This document shows positions 1 to 7,449 of a DNA stretch of 15,348 nucleotides, piece by piece. Both the position numbers and the translations under genes were made by a program. Position 1 is the stretch's first letter. Each line of letters begins with the position of its first letter. The stretch spans positions 1-15,348 of the forward strand of contig JAUSNQ010000208.1 in the NCBI GenBank assembly GCA_030655595.1. The letters are read 5' to 3'. Source of the DNA: Paludibacter sp. GTDB lineage: Bacteria; Bacteroidota; Bacteroidia; Bacteroidales; Paludibacteraceae. The notes under the pieces were generated by a model that was not told the DNA's origin, ran no database searches, and saw only the letters and a list, made by a program, of their open reading frames with translations.

Positions 1-2
1 CG

Positions 3-34
3 CAAAGATAAAAAATGTTTTTTGATTACACAAA
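3..34 (-). promoter_or_regulatory. Bacteroidota-type promoter for a gene beyond the left edge
   Basis: Read on the minus strand, TTTG (34..31), a 20-base spacer and TATCTTTG (10..3) match the Bacteroides -33/-7 consensus (TTTG, about 20 bases, TAnnTTTG). The same TATCTTTGC string occurs in the promoters upstream of the trp leader and of rimP in this window. The -33 box begins 3 bases after the stop codon of the channel gene, so the gene it drives must start to the left of the window. That gene is not visible. Confidence 0.7.
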
Positions 35-36
35 CA

Positions 37-1671
37 TCAATTTACATTTTTATCATTCGGATGAGCTCCATCCATGCGTGGAATAGTAATTTCATTCCCA
101 TCCCGTTCGGCTCGATAGTGCGGCGACATAATTTCAATGCCCATTTCGGCACAAACATCCAAGATATGCTTATGTAAATCTGAATAAATGGGTGCCAAGA
201 CATTCGATTCTGTGGTGTATACATTTAATTGATAGGATACATAAAAATCATCCAGACTGGTCTGCAATACGAATGGTTTCTTTTCCGTCATCAGGTTGGG
301 CGTACGCGCTGCCGCTTCGAGTAAAGCTTTGTGCATATTCCGCCAGGAGACATCATATCCAATAGTCACTGTTGTATGCAAAATCAATCCGTCAGTTTTT
401 GCTAACGCTGAGTAGTTAGTTGTATTTCCTGATAAAACAGCAGCATTCGGAATTGTAATTTCCTCATTTTTTAAAGTACGTAATCGCGTCACCAACATCG
501 TTTTTTCGACTACATCACCAACTATTTCGCCAATTTTAATACGATCACCTATTTTGAAAGGTCGCATGTATGTAATTACAAAACCTGCAACCATGTTTGA
601 AATGGCAGTAGATGAGCCCAATGAAAATAAAATGCCAATAAACACAGAGACTCCCCGGAAGATCCCAGAATCAGAACCCGGCAGATAGGGGAAGATGAGC
701 ACAAACATGAACGCATACAACAAAAACTTGACAATGCTGAAAGTCGGCAATGCCCAATCCTGATGAAACCCCGAAATCTTTAAATTTCCACCTTCAATTT
801 CATCGAACACATATTTGACAAATCGAATTAGATATTTAAAAATGAAATAGATGACAATAATGGTGAATAAGTTAGGTAAATAATCCCAAATTGAAAGCAT
901 CATGCCTTTGAAAGGACCCCAAACAAAACCAAAGAGTGTATTTGCCCATCCCCTTGAAAATGGAAAAATACTGAATATCAACGGTAAAAGCATATACACC
1001 AAAATGATGACCACAAACCATTTGAGAATTTTCAATAGCCACAACGCAATATTCAATTCCTGTTCTGCGGTCAGGAATGTATAATCTTTATAAGAAAGGC
1101 TTTTCAACCATTTGTCTTTGTTCTCGGTGATTTTGCGAAGCACAAACTCATATCCCCGCCTGATCAGCGTTATCAGCAAAAATATTCCTGCCAATACCAG
1201 CAAGACAAGTACGATTCGAATGATAACCGTCACTAAATCCCTGTCTTTCTTGGCCTCTGCAAAACTTGATTTGATTATTTGAATGTAGTGCAGTGCCAAT
1301 AGCTCGTTAGTTGTGTTTTGACTGAGGGCATCTTCTTCAGAAAGACTCATGATAATGACATCCCCGCATACGATATCGACATAATTGCCACTTAATGAGG
1401 CATAAACCTCACTGCCATTGGCAGAATCATCTTCGAATATATTCAGTAAGCGTTTTGAGATATTGACTGCCCGCTCTCGTGGACCAAGAGAAGCCTGTTT
1501 GGCATCAACATAAAAGAGTGTATCTGAGAATAAAATTACCGGAAACGCCGGTTTAATTTCTTGCTGCTGGGTGGTATCAACAGCACTTAACTGTGGTATC
1601 TCGTTTTGAGAAAATAAGTCTGTTGCACCTATCAACAGCAATGTAATTAAAAGTACAATTGTTTTTCTCAT
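37..1671 (-). CDS. MscS-family mechanosensitive ion channel with N-terminal extracytoplasmic domain
   Basis: A 544-residue membrane protein of the small-conductance mechanosensitive channel family, expected to open under membrane tension and release solutes in hypo-osmotic shock. I start it at ATG 1671, because the 25 residues that could be added upstream begin at a TTG, while from 1671 a signal peptide appears (MRKTIVLLITLLLIGATDLF). Residues 23-145 form a soluble, presumably periplasmic region that I do not recognise. Membrane segments follow at about 146-170, 208-235, 263-285, 308-330 and 338-365. The last is the pore-lining helix, rich in Gly, Ala and Ser, running into the family hallmark RPFKIGDRIKIGEIVGDV (370-387). 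A cytoplasmic beta domain and alpha/beta domain follow, ending near SPHYRAERDG. It is not homologous to its trp neighbours and lies 146 bases after trpA, so it is probably a separate unit. The family call is firm; the exact subtype and substrate are not known. Confidence 0.93.
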   Translation of the reverse strand: MRKTIVLLITLLLIGATDLFSQNEIPQLSAVDTTQQQEIKPAFPVILFSDTLFYVDAKQASLGPRERAVNISKRLLNIFEDDSANGSEVYASLSGNYVDIVCGDVIIMSLSEEDALSQNTTNELLALHYIQIIKSSFAEAKKDRDLVTVIIRIVLVLLVLAGIFLLITLIRRGYEFVLRKITENKDKWLKSLSYKDYTFLTAEQELNIALWLLKILKWFVVIILVYMLLPLIFSIFPFSRGWANTLFGFVWGPFKGMMLSIWDYLPNLFTIIVIYFIFKYLIRFVKYVFDEIEGGNLKISGFHQDWALPTFSIVKFLLYAFMFVLIFPYLPGSDSGIFRGVSVFIGILFSLGSSTAISNMVAGFVITYMRPFKIGDRIKIGEIVGDVVEKTMLVTRLRTLKNEEITIPNAAVLSGNTTNYSALAKTDGLILHTTVTIGYDVSWRNMHKALLEAAARTPNLMTEKKPFVLQTSLDDFYVSYQLNVYTTESNVLAPIYSDLHKHILDVCAEMGIEIMSPHYRAERDGNEITIPRMDGAHPNDKNVN

Positions 1672-1696
1672 AGCATTATGAATGATAATTTGGAGA

Positions 1697-1726
1697 CAAA
1701 AATAAACATTTCTTTGAGAAATCAAA
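1697..1726 (-). promoter_or_regulatory. Candidate promoter of the MscS-family gene
   Basis: On the minus strand TTTG (1726..1723) and TATTTTTG (1704..1697) match the Bacteroides -33 and -7 boxes. The spacer of 18 bases is slightly shorter than the 19-20 seen at the other promoters here. It lies about 25 bases upstream of the preferred start at 1671 and would give the channel gene its own transcript. A second -7-like string, TAGCTTTG (1739..1732), has no well-placed -33 partner. Confidence 0.45.
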
Positions 1727-1817
1727 ACCTGCAAAGCTAAAAGCAAAAAAACATCAGTGTCTGGTAAACATTTTTATTACGCGAAAATTTCATTTAGAAC
1801 GTTGCGAAGAATCTGGA

Positions 1818-2588
1818 TTACTTTTCAAGATTTCTCAGCAATAGCTTTACTCCTAATTCCACATCTTTGGTTTCTTGTAAAGCTTTTATAAATGCAGAAC
1901 CAATAATTGCACCGAAAGCATATTGATTGACAACATCCAATGTGGCTTTGTTAGAAACACCAAAACCAATCAGACGAGCATTCTTCAAATTCATTGCATT
2001 AATCCGGTTGAAGTATGCAATACGTGTATCAAAGCTACTTTGCGTACCGGTAACAGCTGCGGATGATACCATGTAAATAAATCCATCGGTCTCTTCATCA
2101 ATCTGTCGGATTCTTGCATCAGATGTTTCAGGGGTAATCAAAAAGATGAATTTCAAATCGTATGATTCTGCAATTGATTTGTAGCTAGACAGATAATCAG
2201 ACATGGGTAAATCCGGGATAATCATACCATCCACGCCTACCCGCTTGCATGCACGACAGAAATTTTCAAAACCAAACTGCATGATTGGATTGAGATAACC
2301 CATCATCACCAAAGGAATATGTATTTCGTTACGAACATCGGTTAATTGCTCAAATAATTTTCGGATACTCATGCCGTTTTGCAGGGCTACGTGATTAGAT
2401 GCTTGTATCACCAAACCGTCAGCCATTGGGTCTGAAAACGGAATGCCAATCTCCACCAAATCAACACCATTGGCTTGTAATGCTTTTAGTATCGGGACTG
2501 TATCAGCTAACTGAGGAAAACCGGCAGTAAAATACACTGATAATATCTGAGATTTCTTTTGACTGAAAAGTTTACGAATGCGATTCAT
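1818..2588 (-). CDS. trpA: Tryptophan synthase alpha chain
   Basis: This 256-residue (beta/alpha)8-barrel subunit cleaves indole-3-glycerol phosphate to indole and glyceraldehyde 3-phosphate, and passes indole to TrpB through the alpha2beta2 complex in the cytoplasm. The catalytic acids are visible: Glu46 in LVEIGIPFSDP and Asp57 in DPMADG. The phosphate-binding region near IGFGVSN is also present. Length is slightly shorter than the enterobacterial enzyme (about 268) but complete. It is the last gene of the trp operon, and its ATG lies inside the 3' end of trpF (17-base overlap), which suggests translational coupling. I saw no strong intrinsic terminator after its stop codon, only a very weak hairpin followed by a T-run near 1747-1768. 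Confidence 0.97.
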   Translation of the reverse strand: MNRIRKLFSQKKSQILSVYFTAGFPQLADTVPILKALQANGVDLVEIGIPFSDPMADGLVIQASNHVALQNGMSIRKLFEQLTDVRNEIHIPLVMMGYLNPIMQFGFENFCRACKRVGVDGMIIPDLPMSDYLSSYKSIAESYDLKFIFLITPETSDARIRQIDEETDGFIYMVSSAAVTGTQSSFDTRIAYFNRINAMNLKNARLIGFGVSNKATLDVVNQYAFGAIIGSAFIKALQETKDVELGVKLLLRNLEK

Positions 2589-3213
2589 GATTTCTAATTT
2601 TGGTGATAAAACTATTTAACAAGTCATAATCTTTGATGCCGGGTGATGTTTCAAACTTGCTATTTAAATCAACTCCTGTAAATTTTGGATGTTTAATCCG
2701 TGCAATGGCACCCATATCATCAGCACCAATACCGCCACTCAGGAAAAAAGGCGTTACTCCGACATAAGCTTCCAGAGTATTCCAATCGAATTGCAGACCC
2801 GACCCGCCGTAGTTAGGAGTCTTGGTGTCAAAAAGGAAATAATCGACCATTCTTTCATAAGCCTGTGTTTGCTTGAAATCATCTTTGGAAAAAATTGAAA
2901 AAGCCTTTATTACAACCAAGCCTTTATCTTTCAAAGATTTGCAAAGGTTCGCGCTTTCGTTGCCATGCAATTGCACAGCATGCAATTCGTGTTTTTTGAC
3001 GATTTGCATGATCATATCTTCAGATTCATTGACAAAAACCCCGGTTTTTTTGATTGATGGTGGCATGTTGCTTATAATTAGCTCTACAGAATCATCGACG
3101 TATCTGGGAGATTTGGAATAAAAAATAAAACCCATGAAGTCGGCTTCCAACAAACCAACCTGTCGGATACTCTCCGAATCACGCATGCCACATATTTTGA
3201 TTAACAAATCCAT
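2572..3213 (-). CDS. trpF: Phosphoribosylanthranilate isomerase
   Basis: A 213-residue TIM barrel that performs the Amadori rearrangement of N-(5'-phosphoribosyl)anthranilate to CdRP, the step between TrpD and TrpC. The general base Cys8 sits in IKICGMRD and the general acid Asp129 in FLFDTKTP. The phosphate-binding loop is LSGGIGADD (residues 158-166), and GVDLNSKFETSPGIKD near the C terminus is the usual family ending. It stands alone rather than fused to TrpC as in E. coli. It follows trpC after 29 bases and overlaps trpA by 17 bases, so it sits firmly inside the operon. Confidence 0.97.
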   Translation of the reverse strand: MDLLIKICGMRDSESIRQVGLLEADFMGFIFYSKSPRYVDDSVELIISNMPPSIKKTGVFVNESEDMIMQIVKKHELHAVQLHGNESANLCKSLKDKGLVVIKAFSIFSKDDFKQTQAYERMVDYFLFDTKTPNYGGSGLQFDWNTLEAYVGVTPFFLSGGIGADDMGAIARIKHPKFTGVDLNSKFETSPGIKDYDLLNSFITKIRNHESHS

Positions 3214-3242
3214 TTCTCGAAAATAAATTTCTCCGTATATAT

Positions 3243-4028
3243 CTACTTACCAATTAACTCATCGACAAACTTGCTCAACGCCGCTGCCGGATTAAGCTCT
3301 TTCATAAAATTCTCTCCCATCAAAAATCCTTTATAGCCAACTTTTCTGAGTAATTTTACTGACTCAGTGGAAGAAATACCACTTTCGCTGATTTTTACAA
3401 ATTTGTCAGGAATCAAAGCAGCCAATTCAAAGGAAACCTCCAGCCCAACTTCAAAAGTTTTCAGATTGCGGTTGTTCACGCCAACTAGATCAACATGATC
3501 ATTTACATGACCAAGTTCTGCTTGATCATGAACCTCGAGTAAAACTTCCATGCCCAGTTCGTGTGCTTTCATGGCCAGTTCGTTTGTCTTTTCGACCGAC
3601 AATGCCGCTGCAATCAACAAAATCACATCTGCTCCCATGGCTTTGGCTTCATACAATTGATACACATCAATCATGAAATCTTTCCGCAAAACCGGACAAT
3701 TCACATGCGGTCGTGCTGCAATCAGATCCTCCGAAACACCTCCAAAATAGGGCATATCTGTCAGAACAGAAATACCGGAAGCTCCAGCCGCATCATATCC
3801 CGAAGTGATTTCAACCACATCCGCATCTTCATGCAACCATCCTTTGGATGGTGATTTTCGCTTAAACTCAGAAATGATACCTGATTGCGAGTTCAGCAAA
3901 CTGCTCCTCAGAGAAATACACTTCCTGTTGAAGTAAGGAGCAGTGCGCAAATCGTCAATACTGACTAATTTTTTACGTTCTGCAACCTCAATTGCTTTGT
4001 CAACGATAATTTGATCTAAAATTGTCAT
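3243..4028 (-). CDS. trpC: Indole-3-glycerol phosphate synthase
   Basis: A 261-residue TIM barrel that closes and decarboxylates CdRP to indole-3-glycerol phosphate, the substrate of TrpA. The recognisable active-site set includes Glu54 and Lys56 in SEFKRKSPSKG, Lys116 in LRKDF, Glu165 in LLEVH, Asn186 in GVNNRNLKTF, and Ser214/Glu215/Ser216 in ISESGIS. These cover the lysines and glutamates known to catalyse the reaction. It is monofunctional. An unusually long 208-base gap filled with repeats separates it from trpD upstream, whereas trpF follows after 29 bases. No clear internal promoter was seen in that gap. Confidence 0.97.
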   Translation of the reverse strand: MTILDQIIVDKAIEVAERKKLVSIDDLRTAPYFNRKCISLRSSLLNSQSGIISEFKRKSPSKGWLHEDADVVEITSGYDAAGASGISVLTDMPYFGGVSEDLIAARPHVNCPVLRKDFMIDVYQLYEAKAMGADVILLIAAALSVEKTNELAMKAHELGMEVLLEVHDQAELGHVNDHVDLVGVNNRNLKTFEVGLEVSFELAALIPDKFVKISESGISSTESVKLLRKVGYKGFLMGENFMKELNPAAALSKFVDELIGK

Positions 4029-4107
4029 CTAATTATAATATTATATAAACCACAAAAGGAACAAAAGGAAGACTAAGGGAACACAAAAGACAAATATTAA
4101 TTATTAA

Positions 4108-4137
4108 ACCACATTAGTCACATAAGTACACCTAAGT
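4108..4137 (+). repeat. Decamer repeat block, copy A (trpD/trpC gap)
   Basis: Thirty bases made of three 10-base units (ACCACATTAG, TCACATAAGT, ACACCTAAGT) sharing a CACATAAGT-like core. By eye, 23 of 30 positions match each of two other blocks in the window, at 5911-5940 and 7393-7422. It is followed after 20 bases by the heptamer array at 4158-4213. Confidence 0.6.
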
Positions 4138-4157
4138 CAATACAATTTATCCAATTC

Positions 4158-4213
4158 AGCTTTTAGCTCTTAGTTTTTAGCTTTTAGCTCTTAGCTCTTA
4201 GCTCTTAGCTCTT
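4158..4213 (+). repeat. Tandem heptamer array, eight units of AGCTCTT type
   Basis: Exactly eight 7-base units: AGCTTTT, AGCTCTT, AGTTTTT, AGCTTTT, then four identical AGCTCTT. Each unit with C at position 3 carries the palindrome AGCT. The period of 7 is not a multiple of three and the array is noncoding. The four identical copies at one end suggest recent expansion by slippage. A four-unit relative lies at 5952-5979. Confidence 0.85.
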
Positions 4214-4236
4214 TTGTGCCTTTTGTGGTAAAAAAA

Positions 4237-5232
4237 TTAACTACAAACACTCAAAAAATTGAGCAATGATTTTTGTGCAGCACCACTCAACAGCGACTCG
4301 ATGGCTTCAGTTTTACATTCTTCAATGCTCTTCAGCGGACAACGGGTTTGAATGGCAAAAGCAGCATTGATAACAACAGCATCCCGCTGTGCGTCAGCGG
4401 CTTTATTTTCAAGCACATTCGTAAAAATACGAGCAGCATCTTCTACGGTAGCTCCACCCCACAATGCCTGTTGTTCAATCTTACTATAACCCATTTCTGA
4501 TGGCGACAATACATATTCACCAAAATTGTTAGCAATTTTTGTCGTATCAGTCAGCGAAACCTCATCATATCCATCCAGACTGTGAACAATGGTATACTGA
4601 ACCCCCAGATTCTGATAAATATAGTTATACAGTCGCATCATTTTCAGATTATAAACTCCCAAACACTGGTATTTTGGTTTTGCAGGATTGATAAGCGGTC
4701 CCAAGACATTGAAAAAAGTCCGCACACCCAGATTCTTACGAACAGGTGCTACGTGCTTCATCGCAGGATTGAAAATGGGAGCGTGCAAATAGGCAAATCC
4801 CGACTGATCCAAAGATGATTTTAAAACATCCTGATTGGTCGTGAATTTTGCACCAAAATACTCCAAAACGTTGGAAGAACCACTGACTGATGTTGCACCA
4901 TAATTCCCGTGTTTGGCCACCTGATAACCCGCTCCTGCCAAGACAAAACAAGCCGCAGTAGAAATATTGAAGGTGTTTTTCCCATCACCTCCAGTCCCAA
5001 CAATATCAATAATGACATAATCAGAAAGATCTACAGGCACCGCCATCGAAAGCAAGGCGTCACGAAAACCGATTACCTCCTCCAATTCAATGCTTCGCAT
5101 CAAATAGACAGAAATAAATGCAGCAATCTGCGCCTCGTTGTATTTTCCGGCTGCCATATTCGTCATCACCTCAGTAGCTTCCTCACGCGAAAGGGCTTGG
5201 TGATCAAACAATCTATTTAATATTTGTTTCAT
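4237..5232 (-). CDS. trpD: Anthranilate phosphoribosyltransferase
   Basis: A 331-residue enzyme that transfers phosphoribose from PRPP to anthranilate, giving N-(5'-phosphoribosyl)anthranilate for TrpF. The PRPP-binding loop GTGGDGKNTFNIST begins at residue 79. KHGN (107-110) is followed by a Ser/Gly-rich segment ending NVLEYFGAKF. The later motifs GVRTFFNVLGPLINPA and DGYDEVSLTDTTKI are typical of the family. The small helical N-terminal domain (about 1-65) is intact. It is not fused to the glutaminase TrpG, which lies 36 bases upstream. Confidence 0.97.
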   Translation of the reverse strand: MKQILNRLFDHQALSREEATEVMTNMAAGKYNEAQIAAFISVYLMRSIELEEVIGFRDALLSMAVPVDLSDYVIIDIVGTGGDGKNTFNISTAACFVLAGAGYQVAKHGNYGATSVSGSSNVLEYFGAKFTTNQDVLKSSLDQSGFAYLHAPIFNPAMKHVAPVRKNLGVRTFFNVLGPLINPAKPKYQCLGVYNLKMMRLYNYIYQNLGVQYTIVHSLDGYDEVSLTDTTKIANNFGEYVLSPSEMGYSKIEQQALWGGATVEDAARIFTNVLENKAADAQRDAVVINAAFAIQTRCPLKSIEECKTEAIESLLSGAAQKSLLNFLSVCS

Positions 5233-5268
5233 AAGTAATCGTGTATTATTTATAATTTATACCGGACA

Positions 5269-5832
5269 CTATGCCAACCAATTTTTCAACATCGTCTCCC
5301 CTTCCGGCGTAAGCACCGATTCCGGATGAAACTGAACGCCACGAACATCATAGCTTTTATGCGCCAATGCCATGATCAAACCAGCATCATCGACAGCCGT
5401 AATTTCAAGACATACAGGTAAAGATTCTTTATCCACGGCCCAGGAATGGTAACGACCCACCACCATCGTTTCAGGCAGATTACGAAAAAGCAAATCCTGA
5501 TTCAAAACATGGATATTGGATGTAACCCCATGAAACACCTCGGGCAAATTGAATAATTTGCCACCAAAGGCCTCAGCAATTGCCTGTTCGCCCAAACAAA
5601 CCCCCAAAATGCTTTTAACAGGTGCATAAGTTCTGATTAAATCCAACAAAACACCCGACTCCGCCGGCAGTCCGGGACCCGGGGACAAGATAATTTTATC
5701 AAACCGGGCAATCTCCTCCAACGTAATCTGATCATTGCGATGTACTTCTACATCTTTATATCCCAACTTCTTAACCGCATGAACGAGGTTATAAGTAAAA
5801 GAATCATAATTATCGAATACCAAGATTTTCAT
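5269..5832 (-). CDS. trpG: Anthranilate synthase component II (glutamine amidotransferase)
   Basis: A 187-residue class I glutaminase that supplies ammonia to TrpE for anthranilate formation. The triad is complete: nucleophile Cys79 in ILGVCLGEQ, and His169 and Glu171 in VQFHPES. The residue two after LG is Glu rather than the common His (GVCLGHQ), a non-catalytic position. I prefer the ATG at 5832, because the family normally begins directly at K/ILVFDNYDSFTYN; an ATG two codons earlier (5838) would add Met-Gln. It is separate from TrpD and TrpE. PabA is an alternative name when this subunit is shared with folate synthesis, but the position inside the trp operon favours TrpG, and dual use cannot be excluded. 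Confidence 0.95.
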   Translation of the reverse strand: MKILVFDNYDSFTYNLVHAVKKLGYKDVEVHRNDQITLEEIARFDKIILSPGPGLPAESGVLLDLIRTYAPVKSILGVCLGEQAIAEAFGGKLFNLPEVFHGVTSNIHVLNQDLLFRNLPETMVVGRYHSWAVDKESLPVCLEITAVDDAGLIMALAHKSYDVRGVQFHPESVLTPEGETMLKNWLA

Positions 5833-5910
5833 TTGCAAATATTTTTATAAAAGTCAAAAATTATTCGTACAAAAATTATTATATATCAAATCGGAAAGCA
5901 ATATTTATTT

Positions 5911-5940
5911 ACCATATAAGCCATGTAAGTACATATAAGT
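5911..5940 (+). repeat. Decamer repeat block, copy B (trpE/trpG gap)
   Basis: Three decamers (ACCATATAAG, CCATGTAAGT, ACATATAAGT) with 23 of 30 positions equal to the block at 4108-4137. The heptamer array at 5952-5979 follows in the same orientation after 11 bases, so the two-part layout matches that of copy A. The trpE/trpG gap that holds it is 138 bases to the preferred trpG start. The rest of that gap is AT-rich, with a direct repeat of AAAAATTATT near 5854-5880 and no convincing promoter. Confidence 0.6.
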
Positions 5941-5951
5941 GTATAAATCAT

Positions 5952-5979
5952 AGCTTATAGCTTTTAGTTCTTAGCTCTT
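5952..5979 (+). repeat. Heptamer array, four units, overlapping the 3' end of trpE
   Basis: Four units: AGCTTAT, AGCTTTT, AGTTCTT, AGCTCTT. The last unit and part of the third lie inside trpE and supply its TAA stop codon and the final Lys-Ser codons. It is the same family as the eight-unit array at 4158-4213. Confidence 0.65.
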
Positions 5980-7377
5980 CGCCGCTACCTCAATCGCTCG
6001 TTTCAGCGCTGCTAGTTTGTTATTCACTTCCTGCATTTCGCTTTCTTCATCCGATTTCGCAACAATTCCTGCACCCGCTTGGTAATAAAGCGTGTTGTTT
6101 TTGCTGACGAATGACCGAATTGTAATTGCCTGATTAAAACTGCCATCAAAACCTATATAACCCAAACAACCGCCATAAGGACCCCGATCGTGTGGTTCGA
6201 TGCCATCAATTAACTGCATCGCTTTTATTTTCGGAGCTCCCGAGAGTGTTCCTGCAGGAAAAGTATCAGCAAAAAGCTTGATTACTTTTGTATCGGGCAA
6301 CAGTTTGCCGCTCACACTCGAAACAAGGTGCAACACATGGGAATAAAACTGAACCTCCCGAAAAACCTCCACTTCTACCTTGTCGGTGTTGCGACTCAAG
6401 TCATTACGCGCCAAATCGACCAGCATCACATGCTCGGCATTTTCTTTTTTGTCTTTACTTAACTTTTCAGCCAGTTCCAAATCTTGTTCGTCATCACCAG
6501 TGCGCCGAAAAGTCCCGGCAATTGGCTTGATATAGGCTTTTTGCTTTTTCGAATCCACCACCAAATGCGCTTCAGGAGATGAGCCAAAGATACGAAAATC
6601 ACCGAAATTGAAATAAAACAGATAAGGGGAAGGATTGACCGAACGCAAGGTGCGGTATAACATGAAATCATCTCCTTTGAACTCCTGATAGAACCTGCGG
6701 GAAAGTACAATTTGAAACACATTTCCTTTATAACACTCCTGTTTTCCGCGGGTTACCATTTTTTTATAATTTTCATCGGTAATATCCGATTTTTCTTCAC
6801 CAATGGCTTTGAAGTCGTATGTGGCAAAATTGTTATTCTGTAAAATTTCTTCAATAACTGCAATGCCCGACTCCTCACCGGCTAAAAGATTTTCCAGGAT
6901 AGTTAGTTCGTTGTTGAAATGATTCACTGCAATGATGTATTTAAACAACACATAGTGCAAACCGGGCATGGAACCAGGCACCGTTTCGCGAGCAGATAAT
7001 TTGACATCTTCGAAATACTGAACCGCTTCGTAAGAAGTATAACCCAATAAACCATTGAACAATCCCTGAGAAACATCTTTGTTTTGCAATTCAAAAGATT
7101 TCAGAAACACATCAAAACGATCTGCGACGGTCATTTTATCGGTGACAGGAGTTTCAATTTCGCGACCATCCGGATATGCTTCCTTGATCACAAAGCGATT
7201 CACAGAAATGCCCCCGATCGGATTGAAACCGATATACGAATAACTGTTTTCCACGCCGTGATAATCGGAACTTTCCAGCAAAACCGAATTGGTATATAAA
7301 TCACGAATTTTCAAGTAGATGCCCACAGGGGTTTGCATGTCTGCAAGCATCTTTTTTGTTTGAACGTATAATTTCAT
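5971..7377 (-). CDS. trpE: Anthranilate synthase component I
   Basis: A 468-residue chorismate-using enzyme that, with ammonia from TrpG, makes anthranilate and pyruvate, the committed step of the pathway. The N-terminal regulatory region carries LLES (33-36), the motif whose Ser contacts feedback-inhibiting tryptophan in known enzymes, so allosteric inhibition is likely retained. The chorismate-binding domain shows FGSSPEAHLVV (264-274), IAGTFRRTGDDEQD (286-299), DLARNDLSR (321-329), AGTLSGAPKIKAM (375-387) and GGCLGYIGFDG (402-412). PabB is excluded mainly by the LLES motif and the operon. The extreme C terminus (Lys-Ser-stop) is encoded by a repeat unit, so the end of the protein may have been set by repeat invasion. 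Confidence 0.97.
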   Translation of the reverse strand: MKLYVQTKKMLADMQTPVGIYLKIRDLYTNSVLLESSDYHGVENSYSYIGFNPIGGISVNRFVIKEAYPDGREIETPVTDKMTVADRFDVFLKSFELQNKDVSQGLFNGLLGYTSYEAVQYFEDVKLSARETVPGSMPGLHYVLFKYIIAVNHFNNELTILENLLAGEESGIAVIEEILQNNNFATYDFKAIGEEKSDITDENYKKMVTRGKQECYKGNVFQIVLSRRFYQEFKGDDFMLYRTLRSVNPSPYLFYFNFGDFRIFGSSPEAHLVVDSKKQKAYIKPIAGTFRRTGDDEQDLELAEKLSKDKKENAEHVMLVDLARNDLSRNTDKVEVEVFREVQFYSHVLHLVSSVSGKLLPDTKVIKLFADTFPAGTLSGAPKIKAMQLIDGIEPHDRGPYGGCLGYIGFDGSFNQAITIRSFVSKNNTLYYQAGAGIVAKSDEESEMQEVNNKLAALKRAIEVAAKS

Positions 7378-7392
7378 ACTATATAATTATAA

Positions 7393-7422
7393 ACCACATG
7401 AGTAACATGAGAAAACATTAGT
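7393..7422 (+). repeat. Decamer repeat block, copy C (trpB/trpE gap)
   Basis: Thirty bases starting ACCACATGAGTAACATGAG, with 23 of 30 positions equal to the block at 4108-4137 and in the same orientation. No AGCTCTT heptamers follow, so this copy is either partial or decayed. It lies in the 72-base gap between trpB and trpE. Confidence 0.5.
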
Positions 7423-7449
7423 TTGAATATTGAAGCCTTAACATCCTCA

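Larger units (their letters stand above)
4049..4229 (-). repeat. 181-bp repeat element with 19-bp terminal inverted repeats between trpD and trpC
   Basis: The left end (4049-4067) reads ACCACAAAAGGAACAAAAG on the plus strand. The right end (4211-4229), reverse complemented, reads ACCACAAAAGGCACAAAAG, so 18 of 19 positions agree. Between them lie a three-decamer block (4108-4137) and an eight-copy heptamer array (4158-4213). The element fills almost the whole trpD/trpC gap: its right arm ends 7 bases after the trpD stop codon and its left arm begins 20 bases before the trpC start. No open reading frame of note and no obvious target-site duplication are visible. In the transcript the arms could pair into a long stem. 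Whether it is a mobile MITE-like element or a stationary intergenic repeat cannot be decided from one copy. Confidence 0.65.

Noticed and set aside
1672..1746. Twenty-five extra N-terminal residues for the channel starting at TTG 1746
   Set aside because: The ATG at 1671 directly begins a standard signal peptide; the extension covers the candidate promoter.
1747..1817. Intrinsic terminator after trpA
   Set aside because: Only a 3-bp stem (CAG/CTG) precedes the T-run near 1747-1768; too weak to call.
4158..4213. Tandem repeats as a CRISPR array
   Set aside because: Units are only 7 bases with no unique spacers, and no cas genes are nearby; it is a simple tandem array.
5839..5910. Internal promoter before trpG
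   Set aside because: TAATTTTTG strings near 5855-5878 resemble a -7 box but have three instead of two bases between TA and TTTG, and the -33 spacing is poor.
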